This document shows, one piece after another, positions 18,633-27,605 of a stretch of 64,000 nucleotides of DNA; the first letter of the stretch is position 1, and every line of letters begins with the position of its first letter. The translations under genes were made by a program, and so were the position numbers. Under the pieces are notes generated by a model. That model saw only the letters and a list, made by a program, of their open reading frames with translations, was not told the DNA's origin and ran no database searches. Where the stretch lies: the NCBI RefSeq assembly GCF_900156165.1, contig NZ_FTMY01000005.1, positions 1 through 64,000 on the forward strand, given 5' to 3'. This DNA comes from Pseudacidovorax sp. RU35E. GTDB taxonomy: Bacteria; Pseudomonadota; Gammaproteobacteria; Burkholderiales; Burkholderiaceae_C.

Positions 18633-18656
18633 AAAAAAACGGGCGCGACGCGCCCG
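18633..18656 (-). promoter_or_regulatory. Terminator-like hairpin in the leader of the Bug operon
   Basis: On the minus strand a GC-only stem CGGGCG-N5-CGCCCG (18656-18640) is followed directly by seven T (18639-18633), 22 nt before the Bug start codon. There is no room for a promoter between hairpin and start, and the next upstream gene (radA) points the other way. If real, the hairpin must therefore be transcribed in the operon leader and could attenuate it. The stem is only 6 bp, so confidence is modest. Confidence 0.45.
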
Positions 18657-18763
18657 ATGGATGGCCGACATTGTTCCAGCGCATCCGGCCGCCGGACCCT
18701 CTGGTTTACGCGAGCCCGGCGCACGGTCCCTGGTCGCGCAGGGCGGGTCCCTACACTCGAGCG

Positions 18764-20146
18764 ATGGCCAAGGACAAGACCCAGTACGTGTGCAGCGAAT
18801 GCGGAGGCACCAGCCCCAAGTGGCTCGGCAAATGCCCCTCCTGCGGCGCCTGGAACTCGCTGGTCGAGCAGGCGCCGGCCGCGGGGCCCGGGGCGGCGCA
18901 GAACCGTTTCGGCAACACCTTCGCCGCGCTGGGCGGCGCCTCCGAGCTGGCGGTGCTGGCCGAGATCGAGGCCACCGACGTGGCCCGCACGGCCACCGGC
19001 CTGGAAGAGCTGGACCGCGTGCTCGGCGGTGGCATCGTGCCCGGCGGCGTGACGCTGATCGGCGGCGACCCGGGCATCGGCAAGTCGACCTTGCTGCTGC
19101 AGGCGGCCGATGCGCTGCAGAAGGCCGGCCAGATCGCCCTGTACGTGACCGGCGAGGAAAGCGGTGCTCAGGTGGCGCTGCGCGCGCACCGGCTGGGTCT
19201 CGAGCGCTCGCAGGTACAGCTGATGGCCGAGATCCAGCTGGAGAAGATCCTCGCCACGCTCGACGCGCACCGGCCCGCCATCGCCATCATCGACTCGATC
19301 CAGACCGTGTATTCGGACCAGCTCACCTCGGCCCCTGGCTCGGTGGCGCAGGTGCGCGAATGCGCCGCGCACCTGACGCGCTTCGCCAAGGCCAGCGGTA
19401 CGGCCGTGGTGCTGGTGGGCCATGTGACCAAGGAAGGTGCGCTGGCCGGCCCGCGCGTGCTGGAGCACATGGTGGACACGGTGCTGTACTTCGAGGGCGA
19501 CACGCATTCCAGCTTCCGCCTGGTGCGCGCCATCAAGAACCGCTTCGGCGCCGTCAACGAGATCGGCGTCTTCGCCATGACCGAGCGCGGCCTGCGCGGC
19601 GTGGCCAATCCCAGCGCCATCTTCCTGAGCCAGCATGCGCAGCCGGTGCCCGGCAGCGTGGTGCTGGTGACGCTGGAAGGCACGCGGCCCATGCTGGTGG
19701 AGATCCAGGCGCTGGTGGACGACGGCGGGCCCAGCCCGCGCCGCCTGTCGGTGGGCCTGGAGCGCGACCGCCTGGCCATGCTGCTGGCGGTGCTGCACCG
19801 CCATGCAGGGGTGGCCAGTATGGACCAGGACGTGTTCGTCAACGCCGTGGGCGGCGTGCGCATCACCGAGCCGGCGGCCGACCTGGCAGTGATGCTGGCC
19901 ATCAGTTCCAGCCTGCGGGGCAAGGCGTTGCCCAAGGGCTTCGTCGCCTTCGGCGAGGTCGGCCTGGCCGGCGAGGTACGGCCGGCGCCGCGCGGGCAGG
20001 AGCGCCTGCGCGAGGCCGCCAAGCTGGGCTTCTCGGTGGCGCTGGTGCCCAAGGCCAACGCGCCGAAGAAGCCCATCGAGGGGCTGACGATCCATGCCAT
20101 CGACCGCGTGGACGAGGCGATGGCGGTGGTGCGGCAACTCGACTGA
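18764..20146 (+). CDS. radA: DNA repair protein RadA
   Basis: The 460-residue RecA-like branch-migration factor has an N-terminal zinc finger with Cys10, Cys13, Cys24 and Cys27 (CSECGG...CPSCGAW). A Walker A motif GGDPGIGKST and Walker B region AIAIIDSIQTVYSD follow. The RadA-specific KNRFG motif lies in AIKNRFGAVNEIG. The C-terminal Lon-protease-like domain includes AVGGVRITEPAADLAVMLAI and GEVGLAGEVRPAPRGQERLREA. The ATG is chosen at the zinc finger; the frame is open upstream but not conserved-looking. Monocistronic, divergent from the Bug operon. Confidence 0.97.
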   Translation: MAKDKTQYVCSECGGTSPKWLGKCPSCGAWNSLVEQAPAAGPGAAQNRFGNTFAALGGASELAVLAEIEATDVARTATGLEELDRVLGGGIVPGGVTLIGGDPGIGKSTLLLQAADALQKAGQIALYVTGEESGAQVALRAHRLGLERSQVQLMAEIQLEKILATLDAHRPAIAIIDSIQTVYSDQLTSAPGSVAQVRECAAHLTRFAKASGTAVVLVGHVTKEGALAGPRVLEHMVDTVLYFEGDTHSSFRLVRAIKNRFGAVNEIGVFAMTERGLRGVANPSAIFLSQHAQPVPGSVVLVTLEGTRPMLVEIQALVDDGGPSPRRLSVGLERDRLAMLLAVLHRHAGVASMDQDVFVNAVGGVRITEPAADLAVMLAISSSLRGKALPKGFVAFGEVGLAGEVRPAPRGQERLREAAKLGFSVALVPKANAPKKPIEGLTIHAIDRVDEAMAVVRQLD

Positions 20147-20515
20147 GTCTTCCGGAAGAAAGGTGCCGGCCGGCGCCGCAGCCGCCCCCAGCAAGGGCGA
20201 CGAACCGCGGCTCGCCTGCGTTGCGCCCGGCGTGCGCCTACAGACGTGCTGGATGCCCGCCGCCTAGAATCCGCGCCTTCGTTTCGCCCTATCCGGCCAT
20301 CCGCGCCGGTAGTCTGGGCCTCGGGGTGGCCCTGCTGCCGCCCACCCCTCGTCCGTGGACAGGAAGCCGCATCCCGCGATGCGGCGCCTTGATCCGCGGG
20401 TGTTTCATCCATCAGCGCTCTGGCCGCCGTGCTGCATGCATGGCGATCGTCTGGACGGCGCCTCCCATCGGGGGCGGCGGACCGGGCAGGCGCACCGATC
20501 GAGGAGGAGTGCGCC
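20147..20515. other. 369-bp intergenic region before the BCCT gene
   Basis: No gene is visible between radA and the transporter. It has a small hairpin just after radA (CTTCCGGAAG) and a possible -10 box TAGAAT at 20265-20270 without a clear -35 partner. The strong ribosome binding site GAGGAGGAG of the next gene lies at its end (20501-20509). Confidence 0.4.
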
Positions 20516-22030
20516 ATGCAACTCATCATTTCCGCGGCCATCATCGGGGCCGTGGTGCTCTGGGGCCTGATCTCGCCCCGCACACTGGACAGCGTCTTCG
20601 GCACGCTGCTTTCGGACATCACCCGCACCTTCGGCTGGTTCTACCTGTGGGTGGTGCTGGGCCTGGTGTTGCTGGCCTTCTTCCTGGCCGTGAGCCGCTA
20701 TGGCGACCTCAAGCTGGGCGACGAGGACGACGAGCCCGAGTTCTCGGTGGGCGCGTGGTTCTCGATGCTGTTCGCGGCCGGCATGGGCATCGGCCTGGTG
20801 TTCTGGGGCGTGGCCGAACCGGTCTCGCACTACGTCACGCCCCCGCCCGGCATTGCGCCCAACACGGCGGACGCCGCAGGGGCGGCCATGCGCTATTCCT
20901 TCTTCCACTGGGGCTTCCATCCCTGGGCCATCTACGGCATCGTGGGTCTGGCGATCAGCTTCTTCACCTTCCGGCGCAAGGCACTGCCCCTGGTGAGTTC
21001 CGCGACCGAGGCGCTGCCCTGGAACTGGGCCAAGCGGCTGTCGCCCGTGGTCAACGTCCTGGCCGTGGTGGCCACGGCCTTCGGCGTCGCCGCCTCACTG
21101 GGCATGGGCGCCACGCAGATCGGCGCCGGACTGGAGCAGGCCTTTGGCCTGCCCGACAGCCGCTGGACGGAGTCCGCCATCATCGTGGTGACCACCGTGC
21201 TGTTCCTCACCTCGGCCGTGAGCGGCGTGGAGCGCGGCGTCAAGTGGCTGTCGATGGGCAACCTGATCGTGGCCGGCCTGCTCGCCCTGGTGGTGCTGTG
21301 CCTGGGGCCCACCATTGCCATCGTCGACACCTTCACGGCCACGCTGGGTTCCTACCTCAGCGACTTCGTGCGCATGAGCCTGCGCATGACGCCCTTCCGC
21401 GAGAGCTCGTGGATCGGCGACTGGACCATCTTCTACTGGGCCTGGTGGCTGGCCTGGTCGCCCTTCGTGGGCCTGTTCATCGCGCGGGTCTCGCGCGGGC
21501 GCACGGTGCGTCAGTTCCTGGTCGGCACGGTGCTGGCGCCCAGCCTGGTGGGCTTCGCCTGGTTCGCGGTCTTCGGCGGAACAGCGCTCAACTTCGAGAT
21601 CTTCCGCGGCGTGCCGCTGGCCGAAGCCGTGGCGTCCAACGTGTCGAGCGCGATGTTCGTGATGTTCGACGCCATGCCCGGCGGCGCCATCCTGTCCGTG
21701 GTGGCCACTCTCCTGGTGTTCGTCTTCTTCGTCACCTCGGGCGATTCGGCCACGCTGGTGCTGGGCACCATGAGCACGCAGGGCAATCCCAACCCGCCCA
21801 ACCGGATCAAGATCATCTGGGGCGTGCTGGTGGCGGCCATTGCATTGAGCCTGTTGCTGGCCGGCGGGCTGAGTGCGGTGCAGACGGCCACCATCGTCTT
21901 CGCGCTGCCCTTCGCGGTGGTGCTGGTGCTGATGGCGATCTCGGTGACCCTGGCGATCCGCCACGACTGGGATGAAGAGCAGAAGCGCGAACGCGCCCTG
22001 CGCCGGCGCATGCGCGAGATGGTCCGCTGA
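20516..22030 (+). CDS. BCCT family betaine/choline/carnitine transporter
   Basis: The 504-residue protein has twelve hydrophobic helices and the BCCT hallmarks: FAAGMGIGLVFWGVAEPVSHY in the N-terminal third, RYSFFHWGFHPWAIYGIVGL, and YWAWWLAWSPFVGLFIARVSRGRTVRQF, which carries the signature Trp cluster. It imports quaternary ammonium solutes such as glycine betaine or choline, usually with sodium, for osmoprotection or as nutrients. ATG 20516 is preferred, directly behind GAGGAGGAG. Substrate choice cannot be fixed by eye. Confidence 0.94.
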   Translation: MQLIISAAIIGAVVLWGLISPRTLDSVFGTLLSDITRTFGWFYLWVVLGLVLLAFFLAVSRYGDLKLGDEDDEPEFSVGAWFSMLFAAGMGIGLVFWGVAEPVSHYVTPPPGIAPNTADAAGAAMRYSFFHWGFHPWAIYGIVGLAISFFTFRRKALPLVSSATEALPWNWAKRLSPVVNVLAVVATAFGVAASLGMGATQIGAGLEQAFGLPDSRWTESAIIVVTTVLFLTSAVSGVERGVKWLSMGNLIVAGLLALVVLCLGPTIAIVDTFTATLGSYLSDFVRMSLRMTPFRESSWIGDWTIFYWAWWLAWSPFVGLFIARVSRGRTVRQFLVGTVLAPSLVGFAWFAVFGGTALNFEIFRGVPLAEAVASNVSSAMFVMFDAMPGGAILSVVATLLVFVFFVTSGDSATLVLGTMSTQGNPNPPNRIKIIWGVLVAAIALSLLLAGGLSAVQTATIVFALPFAVVLVLMAISVTLAIRHDWDEEQKRERALRRRMREMVR

Positions 22031-22107
22031 TCCGGGTTGACCCGGAGTTGCGGGCTGCGGATGTCCGCAATGCGGGGTGGCGGCGGGAGCAGGGACAATC
22101 CGCCGCC

Positions 22108-22578
22108 ATGACTCTCTCGAAAATCCTCGTCCCGGTCGCGGGACTGGCCCTGTTGGTGATCGGCTGGCGCAGCTATGGCCTGGCGGGCGTCGTCGGCGTG
22201 GCCGGCGGCATCATGATGTTCCTGCTGCTGCACTTCACCCGCACGATGACCGTGCTTCGCCGCGCCGGCAATCGGCCGATGGGCTATGTGGACAGTGCAG
22301 TGATGCTCAATGCCAAGCTCAAGCCGCGCATGACGCTGCTGCACGTGATCGCCATGACCCGCGCGATCGGCGCCGCGCAGACGCCCGAAGGCGTGCAGCC
22401 CGAAGTCTTCCGCTGGACCGACAACAGCGAGTCCTATGTGGACGCGACCTTCCACGAAGGAAAGCTGCGGGCATGGAAGCTGACGCGGCCGGTGCAGGTG
22501 GAAGAGGAAGCCCCTGCGCAGCCTGTGTCTGCCGACGAAGCAGGTTCTTCCAGCGTGACTGCGCCGGACGCACGCTGA
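22108..22578 (+). CDS. Small membrane protein of unknown function
   Basis: This 156-residue protein is not recognised. Two closely spaced N-terminal hydrophobic segments (ILVPVAGLALLVIGW and GVVGVAGGIMMFLLLHF) precede a soluble part with LRRAGNRPMGYVDSAVMLNAKLKPRMTL and an acidic, Ser/Ala-rich tail. The first in-frame ATG of the open frame is 22048, but ATG 22108 (MTLSKI) puts a membrane helix at the N-terminus and is preferred. It follows the BCCT gene by 77 bp on the same strand; similar short proteins with this layout occur widely in beta-proteobacteria. Confidence 0.75.
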   Translation: MTLSKILVPVAGLALLVIGWRSYGLAGVVGVAGGIMMFLLLHFTRTMTVLRRAGNRPMGYVDSAVMLNAKLKPRMTLLHVIAMTRAIGAAQTPEGVQPEVFRWTDNSESYVDATFHEGKLRAWKLTRPVQVEEEAPAQPVSADEAGSSSVTAPDAR

Positions 22579-22606
22579 ACCCGAGCGCCCCTTCCAGGGG
22601 CGGTTC

Positions 22607-23611
22607 TTAAAACGGCGGACCGTCGTCGTCGGCCGCAGCCGCAGTCGCCGCCTGTGCTTCGGCCCGCGGGGCAGCAAGCGGTGCAGCCGCTGCCGCCGCC
22701 ATGCCTGGCTCCATCTCGCCGCCCAGCGCCTCCAGCAGCGCCGGCAACAGCTGGCCCAGCTCGCCGGTCACGATGGCGGCATCGGTGTCGAAGCCCTCGT
22801 CCTTGGCCTGCGCATCGCTGCCGGCGCCGTCGAACACGCCTTCCAGGAACTGCAGCTTGCGCAGCTGCATGCCCTCGGTCAGCTCGAAGGAGACGCGGTC
22901 CTCCCAGGTGAGGGCCAGGCGGGTCGGCCGCTTCCCTTGGGCGATGTGCTCGCGCACCTCCTCAATGTCCAGCGGATGCTTGGCATAGCGCACCACGGCC
23001 TTGGAGTCGTCCGTGGCCTTGAGCTCGCAGTCGCGGTCGATGGAAAAGCCCGCCGGCGGCTCCTGCGTGGCCAGCCAGCCCGCCATGGCGCTGCCGGGCT
23101 CCACCTGCGTGTGGAAGGCCGACACGCCGAAGCCGTCCAGCGCCTTGACCAGGGCCGTCACCACGCCGTCGGCACGCGCCTGGTTGGAGGTGTCCAGCGT
23201 CAGTCGCCTTGCGCTCGGATCGATCCACACGGCGATGCGCGCATGGCGGGTGAAGGCCATGGGCAGCAGCTCCTGGGTGATGTCTTCCTTGAGCTGCTTC
23301 TTCTCCTTCTTCCCGGGCTGGCGGCCGGTCTGCTGCTCGATCTGCGCGCAGCGCTCGTCCAGCTTGCGGCGCACCACCGAGGCGGGCAGCGTCTTGCTTT
23401 CGACCATGTACTCCAGCAGCCACTGGCCGCCGACGGACTCCAGCAGCGGGCCCTCGGCCTGGCCGCGCGGCTCGACCCAGCCGGCGGACGATTCCTGCGT
23501 CGCGCCGCAGGGCACGAAGCGTTCCTTTTCCAGCTGCTGCTGGGCGGCGTCGAAGTCGGGGGCCCAGGCGGGCTCGATGCGGAAGCTGATGACGTTCTTG
23601 AAGCGGGGCAC
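22607..23611 (-). CDS. rdgC: Recombination-associated protein RdgC
   Basis: The 334-residue protein is RdgC, a ring-shaped double-stranded DNA-binding protein that limits RecA activity. It begins MPRFKNVISFRIEP and has EKERFVPCGATQESSAGWVEPRG, VVRRKLDERCAQIEQQTGR and MPFTRHARIAVWID-like blocks (here LLPMAFTRHARIAVWIDPS). The start codon is GTG at 23611. The C-terminal 35 residues are Ala-rich and end DDDGPPF, longer than the E. coli protein. It converges with the membrane protein gene at 22108-22578 and is divergent from ilvE. Confidence 0.95.
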   Translation of the reverse strand: MPRFKNVISFRIEPAWAPDFDAAQQQLEKERFVPCGATQESSAGWVEPRGQAEGPLLESVGGQWLLEYMVESKTLPASVVRRKLDERCAQIEQQTGRQPGKKEKKQLKEDITQELLPMAFTRHARIAVWIDPSARRLTLDTSNQARADGVVTALVKALDGFGVSAFHTQVEPGSAMAGWLATQEPPAGFSIDRDCELKATDDSKAVVRYAKHPLDIEEVREHIAQGKRPTRLALTWEDRVSFELTEGMQLRKLQFLEGVFDGAGSDAQAKDEGFDTDAAIVTGELGQLLPALLEALGGEMEPGMAAAAAAPLAAPRAEAQAATAAAADDDGPPF

Positions 23612-23766
23612 GGCAGGTCGGCGGGAAAACGCGAAGCGGGCGATTGTGCGTGCGCCGCGTGGCCGGGGCCGCGCGGGCGGCCTGTAAGCCCGAGTAAAAG
23701 CCCGGGCAGGCCGGCGCCTTAAAATCGCCGGCTCCCCGCATTTCTCCCTGCAAGGACAAGCAAGAC

Positions 23767-24702
23767 ATGAGCGCGATCCCCTCGCTGGCCGACCGTGACG
23801 GCAAGATCTGGATGGACGGTGAACTCGTCGACTGGCGCGACGCGAAGATCCATGTGCTGACCCACACGCTGCACTACGGCTGCGGCGCCTTCGAAGGGGT
23901 GCGGGCCTACAACACCGTCGACGGCACCGCCATCTTCCGCCTCGAAGAGCACACCGAGCGCCTCTTCAACAGCGCCAAGATCCTGCGCATGAACATCCCG
24001 TTCAGCAAGGAGCAGCTCAACGAGGCGCAGAAGGAAGTGGTGCGGGCCAACAAGCTCGAGAGCTGCTACCTGCGCCCCCTGGTCTGGATCGGCTCCGAGA
24101 AGCTGGGCGTGAGCCCCAAGGGCAACACCATTCACGCCATGGTCGCGGCCTGGGCCTGGGGCGCCTACCTGGGCGAAGAGGGCCTCAAGCGCGGCATCCG
24201 CGTCAAGACCAGCAGCTACACCCGCCACCACGTCAACATCACGATGACGCAGGCCAAGGCGGTCTCCAACTACAGCAACTCCATCCTGGCCAACATGGAG
24301 GCCACGGAAGACGGCTACGACGAGGCCCTGCTGCTGGACGCGGCCGGATTCGTCTCCGAAGGCGCGGGCGAGAACATCTTCGTGGTCAAGGGTGGCGTGA
24401 TCTACACGCCCGACCTGTCGGCCGGCGCGCTCAACGGCATCACGCGCAACACCATCCTGCACATCGCCAAGGACCTCGGCATCGAGGTGGTGCAGAAGCG
24501 CATCACGCGCGACGAGGTCTACATCGCCGACGAAGCCTTCTTCACCGGCACCGCCGCCGAGGTCACGCCCATCCGCGAGCTGGACCGCGTGGAGATCGGC
24601 ATCGGCAGCCGCGGCCCCGTGACCGAGAAGGTGCAGAACGCCTTCTTCGACATCGTCAACGGCCGCAATCCCAAGTACGCCCACTGGCTCACCAAGGTCT
24701 GA
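23767..24702 (+). CDS. ilvE: Branched-chain amino acid aminotransferase
   Basis: The 311-residue fold-type IV PLP aminotransferase performs the last step of Leu, Ile and Val synthesis and the first of their breakdown. Conserved parts are KIWMDGELVDWRDAKIHV, THTLHYGCGAFEGVRAY, RPLVWIGSEKLGV and the PLP lysine Lys164 in TQAKAVSNYSNS. The substrate-binding segment VSEGAGENIFVVKGG and GALNGITRNTI follow. Length and order match IlvE. The next gene starts 5 bp after its stop. Confidence 0.97.
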   Translation: MSAIPSLADRDGKIWMDGELVDWRDAKIHVLTHTLHYGCGAFEGVRAYNTVDGTAIFRLEEHTERLFNSAKILRMNIPFSKEQLNEAQKEVVRANKLESCYLRPLVWIGSEKLGVSPKGNTIHAMVAAWAWGAYLGEEGLKRGIRVKTSSYTRHHVNITMTQAKAVSNYSNSILANMEATEDGYDEALLLDAAGFVSEGAGENIFVVKGGVIYTPDLSAGALNGITRNTILHIAKDLGIEVVQKRITRDEVYIADEAFFTGTAAEVTPIRELDRVEIGIGSRGPVTEKVQNAFFDIVNGRNPKYAHWLTKV

Positions 24703-24707
24703 TCGCC

Positions 24708-24917
24708 ATGTCCACTTCCGCCGTCGTCGAACTCGCCGCCAAGGACCTGAACCACCAGGGCGGCGTCTTCTGTCCCAGCCCCAAGGCCGACATGAAGCTC
24801 TGGAACACCCATCCCAAGGTGTACCTGGACGTCGCCCGCACGGGCGAGGCCAAGTGCCCCTACTGCGGCACCCTGTACCGCCTGAAGGCGGGCGAGGTGG
24901 TGGCCGGCGGCCACTGA
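24708..24917 (+). CDS. Small zinc-finger domain protein (CHCC type)
   Basis: This 69-residue protein has the CHCC zinc-finger fold related to the mitochondrial complex I subunit NDUFS6. Metal ligands are the Cys in GGVFCPSPKAD, the His in WNTHPKVYL, and CPYCGTLYRL. It follows ilvE by 5 bp, an arrangement frequent in beta-proteobacteria. Its exact function is not established. A strong bidirectional hairpin follows. Confidence 0.9.
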   Translation: MSTSAVVELAAKDLNHQGGVFCPSPKADMKLWNTHPKVYLDVARTGEAKCPYCGTLYRLKAGEVVAGGH

Positions 24918-24967
24918 GGCCGGCGCCATCCGGGCCCTCGATTCGCGGGCCCTACGCCAAAATGAAA

Positions 24968-25003
24968 CAAGGCCGCCGGGTCATACCGGCGGCCTTGTCG
25001 TTT
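24968..25003. terminator. Terminator between zinc-finger gene and O-antigen ligase gene
   Basis: A perfect 12-bp stem CAAGGCCGCCGG (24968-24979) with CCGGCGGCCTTG (24986-24997) has a 6-nt loop. It is followed by TCGTTT on the plus strand and preceded by AATGAAA, so T-rich on the minus strand as well. It sits between convergent genes and probably works both ways. Confidence 0.75.
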
Positions 25004-25015
25004 CTGGCGCCCGTG

Positions 25016-26266
25016 CTAGACCGATGCGCCTCGCCAGCGCCGTGGGAGCACCTCCAGCCAGGCACCCGCCGGCTCGCGTGAGAGCCGCAGGAACAGCATT
25101 CCCACCCACAGCAGCGACAGCCCGATCTGCGCATCCCGCAGGGCCGAGTTGACACAGCTGGCCAGCAGCATGATGAGCGTGGCGGCGAAGGCCACGCGCC
25201 CCGCCAGGTCCGGGCGCTTCCAGGCCTGCCACACGGCGCACAGCATCACCGCCAGCAATGCGGCCACGCCGGGCAGGCCGGTCTGCGAGCCCATCCACAG
25301 GAAGTCGTTGTGGGGCATGTTGTAGTTGGCCAGCAGGGCCGGGCCGCGCTCGCGCCAGATCTGGTTCCAGGCGCCGATGCCCCAGCCGGCCAGCGGTCGG
25401 TCGGCGATCATGCGGCCGGTGACCGTGTACATGTGGTAGCGCACCACCCAGCTGCCCTCGGAGACGGCACCGGCGCGCGCGGCCTCGATCTCCGACACGC
25501 CCTGGGCCAGTTTCTGCTCGACCGACGGCGGCGCCTCGCGCAAAGCGAAGCCCAGCACGACGACCAGTACGGCCAGGGCCGCGGCCATGCCGCGCCAGTG
25601 GCTGCGCCACTGGTGTACACACAGCAGCGGCAGCACGACCAGCATCGCCAGCAGCGAGGTTCGCGAAGGCAGGTTCCAGGTGACGAGGAACACGGTCACG
25701 GCCGTGAGCGCAAATCCGGCCATGGCGCGGTAGGGGCGGTGCTCCAACAGCCGCTGCAGCGCCCAGGCGGCCGAGGCGGCGCCCAGCACCGTGTAGAGCA
25801 GCGCATCGTTGATCGACTTGTTGCCCACCAGCATGATCATGGGCTTGAGGATGCCCATCGGCGGCATCACGCCGAACTTCATCAGGATGAAATAGAACAC
25901 CGCCGTGTAGGCGATGTTGAAGAAGGCGATGCCCAGGAAGCCGCGCATGGCCCACACCGCTTCGTCGCGGGTGAGCATCAGGGCCAGCAGGATGGTCAAC
26001 GGGATGCGGATGCCGTGCCACAGGTTGACGCCTGTCTCTGCATAGTGCGGCCCGATGACCAGCACGACCAGCTGCCACAGCACCAGCGCCGCCAGAGGCC
26101 AGCGCAGCGGATGGCTGGCCAGGCGTTGCAAGCGCTCGCGCCAATCGCCCGCCACCAGCATCGTCGCCAGCAGCAGCAGGAAGGCCATGTAGTTCAGGCC
26201 CACCGGCATGAACACCACCGCGCCCCACAGGCAGGCGGCAGCGCGGGGAAGAAGGGGAAGGCGCAT
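25016..26266 (-). CDS. O-antigen ligase / Wzy-type membrane protein
   Basis: The 416-residue polytopic protein has about ten to twelve helices and the O-antigen ligase/polymerase (Wzy_C) layout. A large periplasmic loop carries RYHMYTVTGRMIADRPLAGW-like and NYNMPHNDFLWMGSQTGLPG segments. The H-N-x-x-L motif and the preceding RP-x-GWG are typical of WaaL-type ligases, which join O-antigen or other glycans to lipid A-core, and of related PglL glycosyltransferases. ATG 26266 (MRLPLLPR) is chosen; the frame is open further upstream. No other LPS genes are close, so the acceptor is open. Confidence 0.85.
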   Translation of the reverse strand: MRLPLLPRAAACLWGAVVFMPVGLNYMAFLLLLATMLVAGDWRERLQRLASHPLRWPLAALVLWQLVVLVIGPHYAETGVNLWHGIRIPLTILLALMLTRDEAVWAMRGFLGIAFFNIAYTAVFYFILMKFGVMPPMGILKPMIMLVGNKSINDALLYTVLGAASAAWALQRLLEHRPYRAMAGFALTAVTVFLVTWNLPSRTSLLAMLVVLPLLCVHQWRSHWRGMAAALAVLVVVLGFALREAPPSVEQKLAQGVSEIEAARAGAVSEGSWVVRYHMYTVTGRMIADRPLAGWGIGAWNQIWRERGPALLANYNMPHNDFLWMGSQTGLPGVAALLAVMLCAVWQAWKRPDLAGRVAFAATLIMLLASCVNSALRDAQIGLSLLWVGMLFLRLSREPAGAWLEVLPRRWRGASV

Positions 26267-26410
26267 CGGACGGGTCGGTTGATCGCGGCGTCGGCCCGCG
26301 CAGGCTGATGTGCAGCACAAGGGGGCGGGTGACCGGAGAAAGGCTGCCGATTCTAGGAAGCGACCAGGGCAGGATCGTGCAGACCCTGCACGCAGCCCGT
26401 CGGGCGCGTG

Positions 26411-27595
26411 TCAGGCAGGTCGTGGCAGCTGGATGGTGAAGCGGGCACCCCCCGCCGGACTGCGCGTGCAGCGCACGCCGCCGCCATGCCGCTCGGCGAT
26501 GGACTTGACCAGCGCCAGCCCCAGGCCCACGCCGCCGTCGCGCTCGCTGGCGCCGGGCAGGCGGTAGAAGGGCTCGAAGATGCGCTCGCGCAGCGCCTCG
26601 GGCACGCCGGGGCCGTGGTCGTCCACATGCACCAGCGCCCAGCCCGGCTCGGCGGCCAGCTCGACGGCCACCGTGCCGCTGCCGCCATGCCGGCGCGCGT
26701 TCTCCAGCAGGTTGCGCAGGGCGCGGCGCAGCAGGCGCGACACGCCCTGCACCGTCACCGCGTCCAATGCCGTGCCTTCGGCCAAGCCAAGATCGGCATC
26801 GACGCGGGCGCATTCCTCGGCCGCCAGACCCATCAGGTCCACCGTCTCGATGGTGCCCACGTCGGCTTCGCGGGCGTCGAGGCGGCTGGCCAGCAGGATC
26901 TCGTCGATCAGCTGGTCGAGCTCGGCGATGTTGCGCGAGATCTCGGCGCGCGCCGCACTGTTGGCCTGGGGGCCCATCAGCTCCAGTCCCATGCGGATGC
27001 GCGCCAGTGGTGAGCGAAGCTCGTGCGAGGCATTGGCCAGCAGCGACTTGTGCGAGCGCACCAGTTTCTCCACGCGGGTCGCGGCATCGTTGAAGCGGCG
27101 GGCCAGGTCGGCCACCTCGTCCTCGCCGCGGTCGTCCACGCGCACCGACAGGTCGCCTTCGCCGAAGCGCTGCACGCTGCGCTGCAGGCCTTCGAGGCGC
27201 AGCGTCAGCCTGCGCACGATGGGGTACAGCCCCAGCCCCGTGGCCAGGCCCACCATGCCCAGCAGCCAGAAGATGCCGGTGTGGGGGTTGAGCCAGGGCG
27301 GCGGCGAGGGCCGGCGGTCGATGCGCGGACCCAGCTCCATGGTGAACTGCTGCCCGTTGTCCAGCGAGATGGCGAATTCCAGCGGTTCGCCCGGCCGACT
27401 GGTTCGCACCGACTTGCCGTTGGCGAAGGCGTTGTTCTGCGGGTCGCGCAGCGTCACATCGCGCGGCAGGGGGGCGCTGCGCTGGTCGTCCGCCACCTTC
27501 CAGGCCCAGCCCGCCGCCATCACGACCACGGCCACGCCGGCCAGCACGGCCAGCCAGATGCGCACGTAGAGGTGGCGGGTGAACAGGCCGACCAT
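26411..27595 (-). CDS. Sensor histidine kinase (CpxA/RstB-like)
   Basis: The 394-residue membrane sensor has a first helix at about residues 11-30, a short periplasmic part with an SLDNGQQF segment, and a second helix near 107-125. A HAMP domain follows (RFGEGDLSVRVDDRGEDEVADLA), then the phospho-acceptor His191 in NASHELRSPLARI. The ATPase domain has N-box LLRRALRNLLENARRHGG, VHVDDHGPGVPEALRERIFEPFYR and GVGLGLALVKSI. It starts 10 bp after the response regulator stop, so the pair is one operon. Signal unknown. Confidence 0.93.
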   Translation of the reverse strand: MVGLFTRHLYVRIWLAVLAGVAVVVMAAGWAWKVADDQRSAPLPRDVTLRDPQNNAFANGKSVRTSRPGEPLEFAISLDNGQQFTMELGPRIDRRPSPPPWLNPHTGIFWLLGMVGLATGLGLYPIVRRLTLRLEGLQRSVQRFGEGDLSVRVDDRGEDEVADLARRFNDAATRVEKLVRSHKSLLANASHELRSPLARIRMGLELMGPQANSAARAEISRNIAELDQLIDEILLASRLDAREADVGTIETVDLMGLAAEECARVDADLGLAEGTALDAVTVQGVSRLLRRALRNLLENARRHGGSGTVAVELAAEPGWALVHVDDHGPGVPEALRERIFEPFYRLPGASERDGGVGLGLALVKSIAERHGGGVRCTRSPAGGARFTIQLPRPA

Positions 27596-27605
27596 GGAAT
27601 ACCGG

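Noticed and set aside
18661-21975. Long open frame (1104 codons) covering radA and the BCCT gene in another frame
   Set aside because: Its translation is Arg/Gly/Ala-rich without domains, while the other frames carry complete radA and BCCT genes with ribosome binding sites.
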